Shown in pieces: positions 1 to 11,813 of a stretch of DNA of 64,000 nucleotides (positions are counted from its first letter, which is position 1; every line of letters begins with the position of its first letter). Position numbers and translations under genes: made by a program. The notes under the pieces are model-generated. The model saw nothing but the letters and a program-made list of their open reading frames with translations, was not told the origin of the DNA and did no database searches. This DNA is from Adenophora triphylla var. japonica (taxonomy: Eukaryota; Streptophyta; Magnoliopsida; Asterales; Campanulaceae). The stretch lies in the NCBI GenBank assembly GCA_022495995.1, contig JAFEMH010004899.1:1-64000 (forward strand), given 5' to 3'.

Positions 1-2552
1 TCCTCCTTTCAGACACACCCATTCAAAAATGGTGTTTCGCATGGAGTCAACTCTCGAAACAATTTCACAGCTTTTAAGATGATTGTCAAACTCTTGGCTC
101 AATATATTTACCACTTTTCGAATCTTGGTAATCGAAGTACTTTTACATAGTTTTGCCAAGATTGTTTTGTACTTCATTTTGAAATATTCCAAATATCTCA
201 ATCAATTCACTTTTGGACTTCATCGGATAGACATAGTCATATCTAGATAAGTCATCAGTGAATATAAATGAAATACTGAAATCTTCTCCTAGCAATACTG
301 CTTAATAATCCATATACATCTCATGTACAAGGGTCAATAAGTCACTAGCCCTCCCACTACTCTTAGTGTAGGGTGGTTTGGTCATTTTACCAAATAAACG
401 AGATTCACATACCTCAAACGATTCACAATCATATGAGTCTAAATGTCCATGTTAATGGAATTTAGATTATACATTTCTCATTTATATGACCAAGCCGGCA
501 ATGGCATATGAACGTGTTGTTCATATCATTCGGTTTAGATTTCCCACTTATATTATAGATATCTTCAATGTTATTTTGTATCTTAACATCAAGGATATGA
601 AGACCATTTAATGACATATGCATTACAATAATGCATATCATTAAATAAATATAAGGCTTCTTATTTTCAATAAGAGAATTATATCCTTCATCATCCTCAT
701 AAGAAACAAAATAATACTCCTACTCAAATCCGAAACGTAGTCACACTTGTTCAAAACAAGTACTAGTCCATAAGGTAAAGTGACTTCATAAGTCCCTATG
801 GCTAACGCAGCAACTCTTGCTTCATACCACGCATAGGTTTAATTCACCTTCTTTGAGTAGCTTTCTATTCTTTATTTCTTGCACATTTAAACAAATGTGG
901 GATCTATATCCGGTATCATATACCCAAGAACAAGAAGTCGAAAGAAAAATATCTATCATATAGATATTTGAAGTAGTAGCAATCAAATTGCCCTTCTTCA
1001 CTTTTTAGGCCTTCCTTATTAGCCTTGCAACTTTGCTTCCAATGACAATCTCATTGCAATGATAGCAAAATGCATCCTTTTGAGACACTTTGGGTTTAGC
1101 CTCTTAGGCTTTTGCAGACTCTTTGCCCCGTGTTTAGCAACCTTTGCTTTACCTTCTTGCCTTCCTCAACCCCTTTCAAGTGTTAACCATTAACACACTT
1201 GTGGATTGCTCCTTTGCATCTCATGCATTAAAAGCCTTCACCACAACATATATCTTTTGTCTAGCTTGCACTGAACATTTCCTTTTGTGCGTTGTGTTAG
1301 AACAAAAGCAATTTCCAAGTGTTCAAGGTTCTTCTTAAGAGCCTTTAAACACGGTGGCAAGTATAGTGGCAAACAACATCATAGGAATCATCTCTATGCT
1401 TTCTTATGCTGCTCCTTATCTCGCTCTCTTTCGCAACGTTTGCAGCTGGTTCAAGAGAATAGATCTCGTCAAGAACGTACAATTTTGCTTAAGAACACTT
1501 CTTGAGCATCCGATCAAATCGTAATCACTTGCACTGCTCTTTTCGAACTTGTCCTTCATAAGGACGAATCGCAATAATTAGGATTAATTATAGTTTAATG
1601 CTATTTCTACAACAAAATATGCAACACATATGAACACATATAAGTACCCGATTTCATTTAAGAGATTAAATAACGTATTTCATAAATACTCCCACTAAAT
1701 TATATAACCTTCTTACGCAAATACGCATAATATAATTTAATAGGCTAAGACTCCAACTTTAATTTAATTTCAAGCTCCGCTATGGCACGACCGCTCAAAA
1801 TTAAACTAAAAAGGTAGATAACATTTATCGATCATATCTATATATGACTCTTAGATCATTATGAGATTATAGACATTATATGTCACATGTTTCAATCTCA
1901 TCTTAGCGCCTGTAGGCCCAAAACCGTTTTGATAGCTTCCTAATTCGAGTTCAACCACGTTAAACGTATAGCAATCACTGTTTGCTCATCTTGGATCATA
2001 CAAAGATAGAATCAATGTACCTCGCCGCGGCGTAGCCTACATGAAACTATCCGCTGTACTCACAAGTGTTTAAACACGGGTGGCATAAAACAAACTCAAA
2101 TTACAAAGAAGGTTCAATTTTCATGTTTATCAATTAACATGCCAAGGTTGATTCATGAAACTATATGAGCATAATTATGAACATGGAATGATGCAACACA
2201 AATCACATTTCGTCCGCAATTACTAGTACGCGCCACGTGCTCCAAATTTATCCCACACTTCCATCGAAGCGCTCGCTGGGAAGGTTTTCGTGTCCAAACA
2301 ATATACTAAGTAACACTTCACAAATATCCTAGATTAATCACATTAATCATATTAATGAAATTGACATCCCATAATTTAGATTAATCATATTAATCATATA
2401 TTTCAATTTCATAATCACGGTATATCATTATATACAATTACTTCACAAGCAAAACTCATACAATTTCACATTCTAGATCATGTACATCATGAAAATTAAC
2501 ATAATCACATTATCTAATTATCATGATTTTCTAATATAAACATCATGAACGG
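1..2552 (-). mobile_element. Ty1/copia element B, internal region (gag side), truncated by the window edge
   Basis: The stretch follows the same order as the internal part of element A (about 7,316-10,126), with many small indels: the integrase/gag side at low coordinates, a decayed gag zinc-knuckle region near 1,020-1,070, and the primer-binding site at 2,553-2,564. Reading is on the minus strand. No long open frame survives, so the copy is dead. It lacks the Stowaway insertion present in element A at 7,850-8,130; the empty TA site is at 549-550. The rest of the element lies left of base 1. Confidence 0.75.
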
Positions 2553-2564
2553 GGCTCGATACCA
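2553..2564 (-). other. Primer-binding site of element B
   Basis: On the minus strand this reads TGGTATCGAGCC, close to the initiator tRNA-Met site TGGTATCAGAGC used by Ty1/copia elements. It lies a few bases inside the end of the LTR at 2,570. Confidence 0.7.
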
Positions 2565-2569
2565 CCTGC

Positions 2570-4024
2570 TGGGTTTCGAGGGTCCATGCGCAACGGAGAA
2601 TGCAAATTAACTCGAAACCCTGAGCTCCTGTGTGATCCGTTCTAGATGATTAATTAAGAAGTATGAAATAATTACCAACTCAAGTGTGCTTTTGTCGATA
2701 AACGCGTTCCAACTCCAGATTGTTGATCCTATGAATCCTCGATGAACGATCAATGAATCACGAACGAAAGATCTTCAATAGCGAAGATCCTCTATGTGTA
2801 TCCACGCGATTTAACGAACCCTAGAACAATTCTAAAGTGGATTGCTAGATCCTTTGATTGAAACTCCTTTCAATCAATGAAGAATATGGAATTGAATGGT
2901 GTTTCGATTCTCAATTCACAATTGAATCACTCTATTTTGTGTTTCTCTAAACCCAAAAACGTGAGTATAATCTGGCCAGGCAAATCTAGGGGTAAGTATT
3001 TATACGTTATAAAACTTTTTCCCCTCGTGAAAACCCTAGTTAAATTTTAAGTCAATTCCGTCGCCCAGCCGCGACGGACGAAGTCGTCTCTGTGGGACGA
3101 GCCGCCCCCGGCACCTGGGCCTTCGACCCGGCGTCCCCTTTAAGGGGGAATAGTTGGTTTCGGCCTGGGACGAAGTCGTCCCCGAGAACAAAACTCCATA
3201 TTCTTCATTTTTGACAATTCGCTCGACGCGTGTGATCCCATGTGACTATATTATGTCAATGAAGCTTCGATCACATCGATCCTCATAAGACATGAGCGGA
3301 CTCCCTAGCAAGCCATCATGCCTACCCAAATAATATAATATCAAGTTCGATTTTCCTACATAGAACATATCACAATCCCATTGCCACACGATGTTATATC
3401 AACATGAGTCATGGTCCACGCCAACTCATATTGTTCAATGCTTTCTGTTACTAAGTAAATTGATCAATCGAATGTAATTAATCACATTAATTCATTCTGA
3501 TACGGCTACGTACATCATCAATCTTACTTACGAGCGGCCAAGCAAACATCTCTCTTTACGAGGGACAAATTTCCATCTTCGACTTATCATTCTTCCCAAG
3601 AAGAATCCTATCACGCCAATAATAGCCCTTATTGTTATCCGGTTAAAGACAACGTTAAACTATATCAAACACAATATTCATCGAGCGGAAGACGAAGCTT
3701 ATAATCTCGTGTCAAAGGATATCAATGATAATGACTATATGAGATTTAATTATGACATTCGACCATGACATAAATCTCATAACGGGTCAAGTCCAAGACT
3801 GTTCTCCAACAAGTACCCATGAATTTAATGTGCATCCCTATGCATATAATCATCACATGATTATCCATTAAACTTCATACTAGTGCTTCATAAGTACTAG
3901 GGACACGATTATTACAATAAACATGCAAACATATATAATAATCAAAGTAATAATCTTATATATAAATGAATAATGACATTACAAATAAGTCTATCTCTAT
4001 AGGCCTAGGGCACTAACACCTACA
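2570..4024 (-). repeat. 5' LTR of element B (about 1.45 kb)
   Basis: Read on the minus strand it begins TGTAGGTGTTAGTG at 4,024 and ends CTCGAAACCCA at 2,570, i.e. TG...CA. It matches the LTR at 10,144-11,583 along its length with scattered substitutions and indels. The next bases (4,025 onward) are not host DNA but the interior of another copy of the same LTR, which suggests insertion of B into the 3' LTR of A. Confidence 0.8.
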
Positions 4025-5189
4025 GATCCTTGATTGAAACTCTTTTCAATCGATGAAGAATAATGGAATTGAATGTTGTTTTGATTCTCAATTCTCAATT
4101 GAAATCTCTCTTTTGTGTTTCTCCAAACCCAAAACCATGAGAATGACGGCTAGGGCAACCAGGGCTCAGATTTATACGTTATAAAACTTTTCCCCTCGCG
4201 AAAACCCTAATTTAAGTCAATTTTGCGTCGGGCCCAAAGACCGACGGACGACTCGCCCTGTGGACGAAGTCGTCCTCGGCACCTCAAGCTTCGATACATG
4301 TGAGTCCCCCTTGCGGGGAATAGTTGGTTTCGCCTGGGACGAAGCCGTCCCCGAGTACGTAAATTCCATATTCTTCATTTTTGACAATTGCTCGATGCGT
4401 GTGACTTAGACTATATTATGTCGGGCAATGAAGTTCGATCACATCGATCCTCATAAGACATGAAGCGGACTCTAGCAAGCCATCAGCGCTCTACCCAAAT
4501 AATATAATATCAAGTTCGATTTTCCTACATAGAACATATCACAATCCTATCATTACACGATGTTATATCAACATGAGTCATGGTCCACGCCAACTCATAT
4601 TGTTCAATGCTTTCTCGTTATTAAGTAAATTGATCAATCGAATGATATTAATCACATTAATTCATTCTGTACGGCTACGCACTACATCAATCTTACTTAC
4701 GAGCGGCCTAGCAAACATCTCTCTTTACGAGGACAAAATTTCATCTTCGACTTATCATTCTTCCCAACAAGAATCATATCATGCCAATAATAGCCCTTAT
4801 TGTTATCCTGTTAAAGACAACGTTAAACTATATCAAACATAATATTCATCGAGCGGAAGACGATGATAATCTCGTGTCAAAGGATATCAATGATATAACT
4901 ATATGAGATTTATTTATGACATACGACCATGACATAAATCTCATAACGGGTCAAGTCCAACACTGTTTTCTAACAAGTACCCATGAATCTAATGTGCATC
5001 TCCTACGCATATAATCATCATATGATTATCCATTAGACTTCATACTAGTGCTTCATAAGTACTAGGACACGATTATTAAAGTAAACATGCAAACATATAT
5101 AATAATCAAAATAACAATCTCTTATATAAAATGAATAATGACATTACATATAAGTCTATCTCTATAGCCTAGTGGCACTAACACCTACA
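4025..5189 (-). repeat. Truncated 3' LTR of element A
   Basis: It matches 10,429-11,583 of the 5' LTR of A. Its right end (TGTAGGTG on the minus strand, at 5,189) abuts a polypurine tract, so it is the 3' LTR of A. Its left end is cut exactly at the terminus of LTR B at 4,024. If B inserted here, the missing piece lies beyond base 1 and a target duplication of GATCC (4,025-4,029) is expected there. Confidence 0.75.
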
Positions 5190-5202
5190 AGCCTCCCACT
5201 CG
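5190..5202 (-). other. Polypurine tract of element A
   Basis: The minus strand reads a purine-rich GAGTGGGAGGCT directly before the LTR start TGTAGG, the usual second-strand priming site of LTR retrotransposons. Confidence 0.65.
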
Positions 5203-8200
5203 CACTAGGCCCAATCATTCATGTATCTTATACCCACGGACTCCTAACATGACCATCATGTTTAGCTTCATGGGCAAAGGCTCAGGAAATGGATCCCCAA
5301 TGTTGTCATCCGTCGCACCTCGTATATCTTAACGTCTTCCCTTTCACGCATTTCTCGAATGAGGCGGAAACGTCTTAGAATGTGTTTGGATCGTTGTTGT
5401 GATTTTGGTTCCATTACTCGCACAAATGGCACCACAATTGTCACAACAAAAGTTCCACCGATTAGCGATACTGGAACATTTTCAAAATACTAAATGAACT
5501 TTTGATTCAAATCGCCTCTTTTAGCCGCATCGATGTCGCTAAAATTCGGCCTTAGTAGTAGAATCTGGCTACGATTTTTCTGCTTGGAACTCTTCCAACA
5601 AAACCGCACCTCTAATAAGCATAAACACAAATCCTAATTGCGATTTTAATTAAATTTGTCAATTTGAAAGCTAGCATCCGTGTAACCTTTACAACAAGCT
5701 TAACTTCCAACCTTTCAAATATCAAGAACGTATCCTTAGTTCTTCTTAAGTACTTTAAGGATCGCTCGATCGCCATCCAACGGTTCTCACCAGGATCGTA
5801 TCGATATCGACTCGTCATGCTCAAAGCATACGAGACGTCTGCCCAAGTACAAATCATGGCATACATGACAGCATCCAAATGCCGAGCATATGGAACTTCA
5901 TTCTTTCTCTTTGCTTCACGGTTGTCATAGACACCGAAGTCTCGCTAAGAGTAACACTACTGACCCATCGACAGTTACCTTTCTTAATCTTCTAAGAACC
6001 TTCACAATGTGAATATCTTGACTCAAACCAATTTATCCTTTTAGCATCTATCTCTATAGATCTTCGATACCAAGGATGTAAGTGGCTTCACCCATATCTT
6101 TCATTGAGAAACCTTTCTCGACCAAGACTCGACAGCCTTACGTGCCGAACTTTGTTTTCAATGAGTAAGATATCATTGTCATATAACAATAGAAATAATA
6201 CTATGCTCCCACCGAATTTCATGTATACACAAAGTTCATCTTCGTATCATGATGTCAAACTCTTTGACCGATTCATCAAAATGAAGATTCCAACCTCGAA
6301 GCTTGCTTCAACCCATCTTACGGATCTTCGCAACACGCATACTTTATTAGAATTTCTTGGATCGACAAAACCCTTCAGTCGTATCATGTATACATCCTAA
6401 AGTAGGTTTCCGTTAAGAAACGCTGTTTTGACATCCATTTGCCATATCTCATATTCACAATATGCGATAATGGCAATTGAAACTCTAATAGACTTCGGCA
6501 TTATAACGGGCAAAAAGGTTTCAACATAGTCAATACTATGAATTTTCCTAAATCCCTTTGCTACAATCCTTAGTCATGAAAGTATACACCTTCCATCCAT
6601 GTCGGTTTTCTTCTTGAAAACCCATTTGCACCCTATTGTTTTTACACCTTCAGGTGGACCAATCAAGTTCAAAACTTGATCATCAAACATGAATTACAAT
6701 TCAGATTCCATGGTTCATAACCATTTATCCGAATTAGGAGTGGACATCGTCTCTAGATAGGAAGTAGGATCGCCATTCTCAATGACTTCCACTTTATTAC
6801 TTTCCAATATGAGAAATCAACATTTCTCGAATTCGGACTGTAGCCTATCCAATCTACGATGGACTTGTGTAACTTGAACCGGTTCCACAACTCCTTGTGA
6901 ACTTGGTTCCATCTCTACTCTTGGTTCCATGTTATTTTCAGGTTCTTGAACTCTTCAAGATCAATTTTACTCCCACTAGATCCTTTATTGAGAAACTGTT
7001 TCTCAAGAAATAAATCATATAGAGCAACAAACACTTTGCTCTCATTGCGGTTGTAAAACTAATATCCGAAATTAACCTCTGCTTTATATTTGTGCTAACT
7101 TATGCAGAGACAAGTCTCTTTACATAAGATTCGCAACCCCAAATCTTTATGAAAGACATTCTTTCATGCCACATCTCATGTGGGACTTAGAATCGATTTA
7201 AGTAGGGACTCTCTTCGCCAGAATCGCATCATTTCTAATGCATACCCTCAAAAGGAAACAGGAAGGTCAACTTGACATATCATCGAACGAACCATGTCCC
7301 ACAAGGTTCAATTTCTCCTCTCAGACACACCATACAATGTGGCGTTCCGGGTGGAGTCAACTATGAAACGATTTCACAGTTTTGAGATGATTATCAAACT
7401 CTTGGCTCAAATATTCATTACCTCGATCTAATCGAAGTACTTTAATAGTTTTGCCAAGATTGGTTTTTGTACTTCATCTTGAAATATTCGAAATATCTCA
7501 AACGATTCACCTTTGGACTTCATCAGATAGACATAGTCATATCTAGATAAGTAACCGGTGAATGTGATGAAATACCGAAATCCTCCCCTAGCAATGCTAC
7601 TTAATAGTCCATATACATCTCATGTATAAGGGCCAATAAGTCACTACTCCTCCCACTACTCTTAGTGTAGGGTGGTTTGGTCATTTTACCAAATAAACGA
7701 GATTCACATGCCTCAAATGATTCATAATCATATGAGTCTAAATGTCCATGTTAATGGAGTTTAGATTATACGATTCTCATTTATATGACCAAGCCGGCAA
7801 TGCCATGTGAACGTGTTGTTCACATCATTCAGTTTAGATTTCACACTTACTCCCTCCGTCCCACTATAGTTGACACCCAAGGGGTGGGTTCAAAAACCAA
7901 GGAAAAAGAATAAAATAAAAAAAATGTGTGGTGGAAAATGAAGAGAGAGAATGAGTGGGGTAATAGTAGTGTTTGTTGAATAAATATGTGGTAGAAAATG
8001 AAGAGAGAGAATGAGTGGTGGGGTAGAGTGAATATAAAAATATAAAAACTTGGTTATTTTTGGAAGGTGTCAAGTATAGTGGGACGGCCCAAAATGGAAA
8101 GAAGTGTCAAGTATAGTGGGACGGAGGGAGTATATTATAGATATCTTCAATATTATTTTGTATCTTAACATCAAGGATATGAAGACCATTCAATGACATA

Positions 8201-8222
8201 TGCATTACAATAAGGCATATCA
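5203..8222 (-). pseudogene. Decayed pol region of Ty1/copia element A
   Basis: The best preserved piece is at 5,612-5,878 on the minus strand. It reads MYAMICTWADVSYAL, the conserved block at the end of copia reverse transcriptase, followed by YLRRTKDTFLIFE at the start of RNase H. Near 6,600-6,660 the minus strand encodes a remnant of the RT N-terminal GCKWVFKKK block. Stops and frameshifts are frequent and no frame spans a whole domain. A Stowaway MITE interrupts it at 7,850-8,130. Confidence 0.7.
7850..8130. mobile_element. Stowaway-type MITE (281 bp) inside element A
   Basis: The ends are inverted repeats CTCCCTCCGTCCCACTATAG at the left and the matching complement at the right, flanked by TA on both sides. 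The core contains a GAGAGAGAATGAGTGG block shared with the other Stowaway copies in the window. Element B has the same flanks joined at one TA (549-550), an empty site that proves the insertion boundaries. Confidence 0.92.
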
Positions 8223-9156
8223 TTAAATAAATATAAAGCTTCTTATTCTCAATAAGAAAATTATATCCTTCATCATCCTCATAAGAAACAAAATGATACT
8301 CCTACTCAAATTCGGAACGTAGTCACACTTGTTCAAAACAAGTACTAGTCCACAAGGTAAAGTGACTTCATAAGTCCCTACGGCTAATGCAGTAACTCTT
8401 GCTTCATTACCACGCATAGGTTTAATTCACCTTCTTTGAGTAGCTTTCTATACTTTATTTTTTGCACATTTAAATAAATGTGGGATCTATATCCGGTATC
8501 ATATACCCAAGAACAAGAAGTCGAAAGGAAAATATCTACCATATAGATACTTGAAGTAGTACCAATCATATTGCCCTTCTTCACTTTTAGGCCTTCCTAA
8601 TAAGCCTTGCAACTTTGCTTCCAATTAACAATCTCATTGCCGTAGCAAACTGCATCCTTTTGAGACACTTTGGGTTTAGCCTCTTCGGCTTTGGCAACTT
8701 TTGCCCTAGGTTTAGCAACCTTTGCTTTACCTTCTTTGTGTTTCCTTTTAAACCCCTTTCTTGTGTTAACCATTAACACAACAAACCTCTCTTGCCTAGC
8801 TTGCACTTGGAACATTTCCTTTGTGCATTGTGCTAGAACAAAAGCGATTTCCACGTGTTCAAGGTTCTTCATAAGAGCCTTTAAATATGGTGGCAAGTAT
8901 AAGGCAAACAACATCATATGAATCATCTCTATGTTTCTTATGTTGCTCCTTATCTGCACTTTGCAACATTTGCAGTGGGTTCAACAGGAATGGATTCGTC
9001 AAGAACGTAGAATTTTTGCTTAAGAACACTTCTTGAGCATCTGATCAAATCAAAATAAGTTATACCGTTCTTTTCGAACTTATCCTTCATAAGGACAAAT
9101 CGCAATTTATTGTTTAACGCTATTTCTACAACGATCTGCAACACATATGAACACAT
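8223..9156 (-). pseudogene. Decayed gag region of element A
   Basis: Overlapping minus-strand fragments carry a gag-like C-terminus rich in Lys/Ala and a degenerate zinc knuckle CYGNEIVNWKQSC near 8,600-8,645 (family pattern CX2CX4HX4C; the second Cys and the His are lost). The pieces are in different frames with stops, so no gag protein is made. It lies between the primer-binding site at 10,127 and the pol remnants. Confidence 0.65.
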
Positions 9157-10126
9157 ATAAGTACCGATTTCATTTAAGAGATTAAATAACGTATTTCATA
9201 AATACTCCCACTAAATTATATAACCTTCTTATACAATCATGCATAATATAATTTAATAGGCTAAGACCCAACTTTAATTTAATTTCAAGTCGGCTATGGC
9301 ACGACTGCTCAAAATTAAACTAAAAAGGTAGATAACTTTTATCAATCATATCAACATATGACTCTTAGATCCTTTATGAGATTATAGACATCATATGTCA
9401 CATGTTTCAATCCCATCTTATGCCTTAGGCCCAAAACTGTTTTGATAGCCTAATTGAGTTCAACCATTTTAAACGTATAGCAATCACTGTTTGCTCATCT
9501 TGATCATACAAAGATAGAATTAATGTACCTCGCTGTGGCGTAGCCTACATAAAACTATCTGTGTACTCACAAGTGTTTAAACATGGGTGGCATAGGCAAA
9601 CTCAAATTTCAATGAAGGTTCAATTTTCATGTTTATCAATTAACATGGCAAGGTTGATTCGTGAAAATTATATGAGCATAATTATGAACATGGAATGATG
9701 CATCACAAATCACATTTGATGTTTACATCATAATTTCTAATCAATTAGGGTTTAATGACTCATGTAAAATCTCATTTAGTATGAACATAATCCCTATAAC
9801 AAACACTTTGTTCAAGATCTAGAAATTCATCAATTACTAGTACGTGGCATTGTAATCCAAGGTTATCCCACACTTCCATCAAAGTGCCTGTGGGGAAGTT
9901 TTTGGTGTCCAAATTTCCATATACTAAGTAATACTTCAAGACTCCATATTATAGATTAATCACATTAATCAAATAATTCAATTCATAATCATGGTATATC
10001 AAAATATACAATTACTTCCATAAGCAATTCTCATATAAAATCATATTCTAAATCATATTCATCATGAAAATTAACATAATCACATTATATAATTATCATG
10101 ATTATCTAATATAAAACATCATGAAC

Positions 10127-10138
10127 GGCTCGATACCA
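10127..10138 (-). other. Primer-binding site of element A
   Basis: Minus strand TGGTATCGAGCC, as in element B, just inside the LTR boundary at 10,144. It complements the 3' end of initiator tRNA-Met with small differences. Confidence 0.7.
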
Positions 10139-10143
10139 CCGGC

Positions 10144-11583
10144 TGGGTTTCGAGGGTCCACGCGCAGCTGAATAATGCAATTAACTCGAAAAATTCGGAG
10201 CCCCGGGATCCGTTCTAGATGATTAATTAAGAAGCATGAAATAATTACCAACCTCGTGTGTTTTTGTCTTTGATAAACGCGTTCCAACTCAGATTGTTGA
10301 TCTTGCGAATCCTCGATGAACGATCAATGAATCACGAACGAAAGATCTTGAATAGCGAAGATCCTCTATGTGTATCCACGCGATGAACGAACCCTAGAAC
10401 AATTCTAGGTGGATTGCTAGATCCTTGATTGAAACTCTTTTCAATCGATGAAGAATAATGGAATTGAATGTTGTTTTGATTCTCAATTCTCAAATGAAAT
10501 CTCTCTTTTGTGTTTCTCCAAACCAAAAACCATGAGAATGACGGCTAGGGCAACCAGGGGTTTGTATTTATACGTTATAAAACTTTTCCCCTCGCGAAAA
10601 CCCTAATTTAAGTCAATTTTGCGTCGCCCACCGACGGACGAGTCGTCCCTCTGGGACGAGTCGATCCCCGGCACCAAGCTTCAATACGGCGTCCCCCTTT
10701 AAGGGGAATAGTTGGTTCTGGCCTGGGGACGAGTCGTCCCCTGAGTACAGAAACTCCATATTCTTCATTTTTGACAATTCGTTCGATGCGTGTGACCCCA
10801 TAGGACTATATTATGTTGGCAATGAGTTCGATCACATCGATCCTCATAAGACATGAGCGGACTCTAGCAAGCCATCATGCCTACCCAAAAAATATAATAT
10901 CAAGTTCGATTTTCCTACATAGAACATATCACAATCCCATTGTCACACGATGTTATATTGAACATGAGTCATGGTCCACGTCAACTCATATTGTTCAATG
11001 CTTTCTCGTTATTAAGTAAATTGATCAATCGAATGATATTAATCACATTAATTCATTCGGCGTACGGCTATGCACTACATCAATCTTACTTACGAGTGGC
11101 CTAGCAAACATCTCTCTTTACGAGGGACAAAATTCCATCTTGACTTATCATTCTTCCCAACAAGAATCATATCATGCCAATAATAACCCTTATTGTTATC
11201 CGGTTAAAGACAACGTTAAACTATATCAAACATAATATTCATCGAGTGGAAGACGATGATAATCTCAGGTCAAAGGATATCAATGATATAACTATACGAG
11301 ATTTATTTATGACATACGACCATGACATAAATCTCATAATGGGTCAAGTCCAGTACCTTGTTCTCTAACAAGTACCCATGAATCTAATGTGCATCTCCAT
11401 GCATATAATCATCACATGATTATCCATTAGACTTCATACTAGTGCTTCATAAGTACTAGGGACACGATTATTAAAGTAAACATGCAAACATATATAATAA
11501 TCAAAATAACAATCTCTTATATAAATGAATAATGACATTACATATAAGTCTATCTCTATAGGCCTAGGGCACTAACACCTACA
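10144..11583 (-). repeat. 5' LTR of element A (1,440 bp)
   Basis: On the minus strand it runs from TGTAGGTGTTAG at 11,583 to CGAAACCCA at 10,144, followed by the primer-binding site. It contains a GC-rich block with repeated GGACGAGTCGTCCC-like inverted motifs near 10,630-10,740. The right edge meets sequence resembling the intron that follows each long exon of the adjacent gene (compare 11,584 with 13,540 and 15,238), so the insertion is intronic; the expected target duplication is ATATG (11,584-11,588). Confidence 0.85.
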
Positions 11584-11813
11584 ATATGAACTCTGAGAGA
11601 AAAGAAACAGAATTAGAACTCATGGATTAATCAGATTTCTTTAGCAAATGGACCTAATTATAATCTCAAGTATATAAATATTTTAAGAGGAAAATAATTA
11701 CCAATATGTTGGAAACCCACTAGAGTATTTGAAGCTATGCCCAATAAAAAAGATTTCTATTCAAGAATCATAACAATTTGGGAACTAGTTAGCAGGACTA
11801 ACGATAATTGTAC

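Noticed and set aside
7864..8073. 69-codon minus-strand frame with repeated THSLSSFSTT
   Set aside because: It falls wholly inside the Stowaway MITE; the repetition reflects the MITE core, not a protein.
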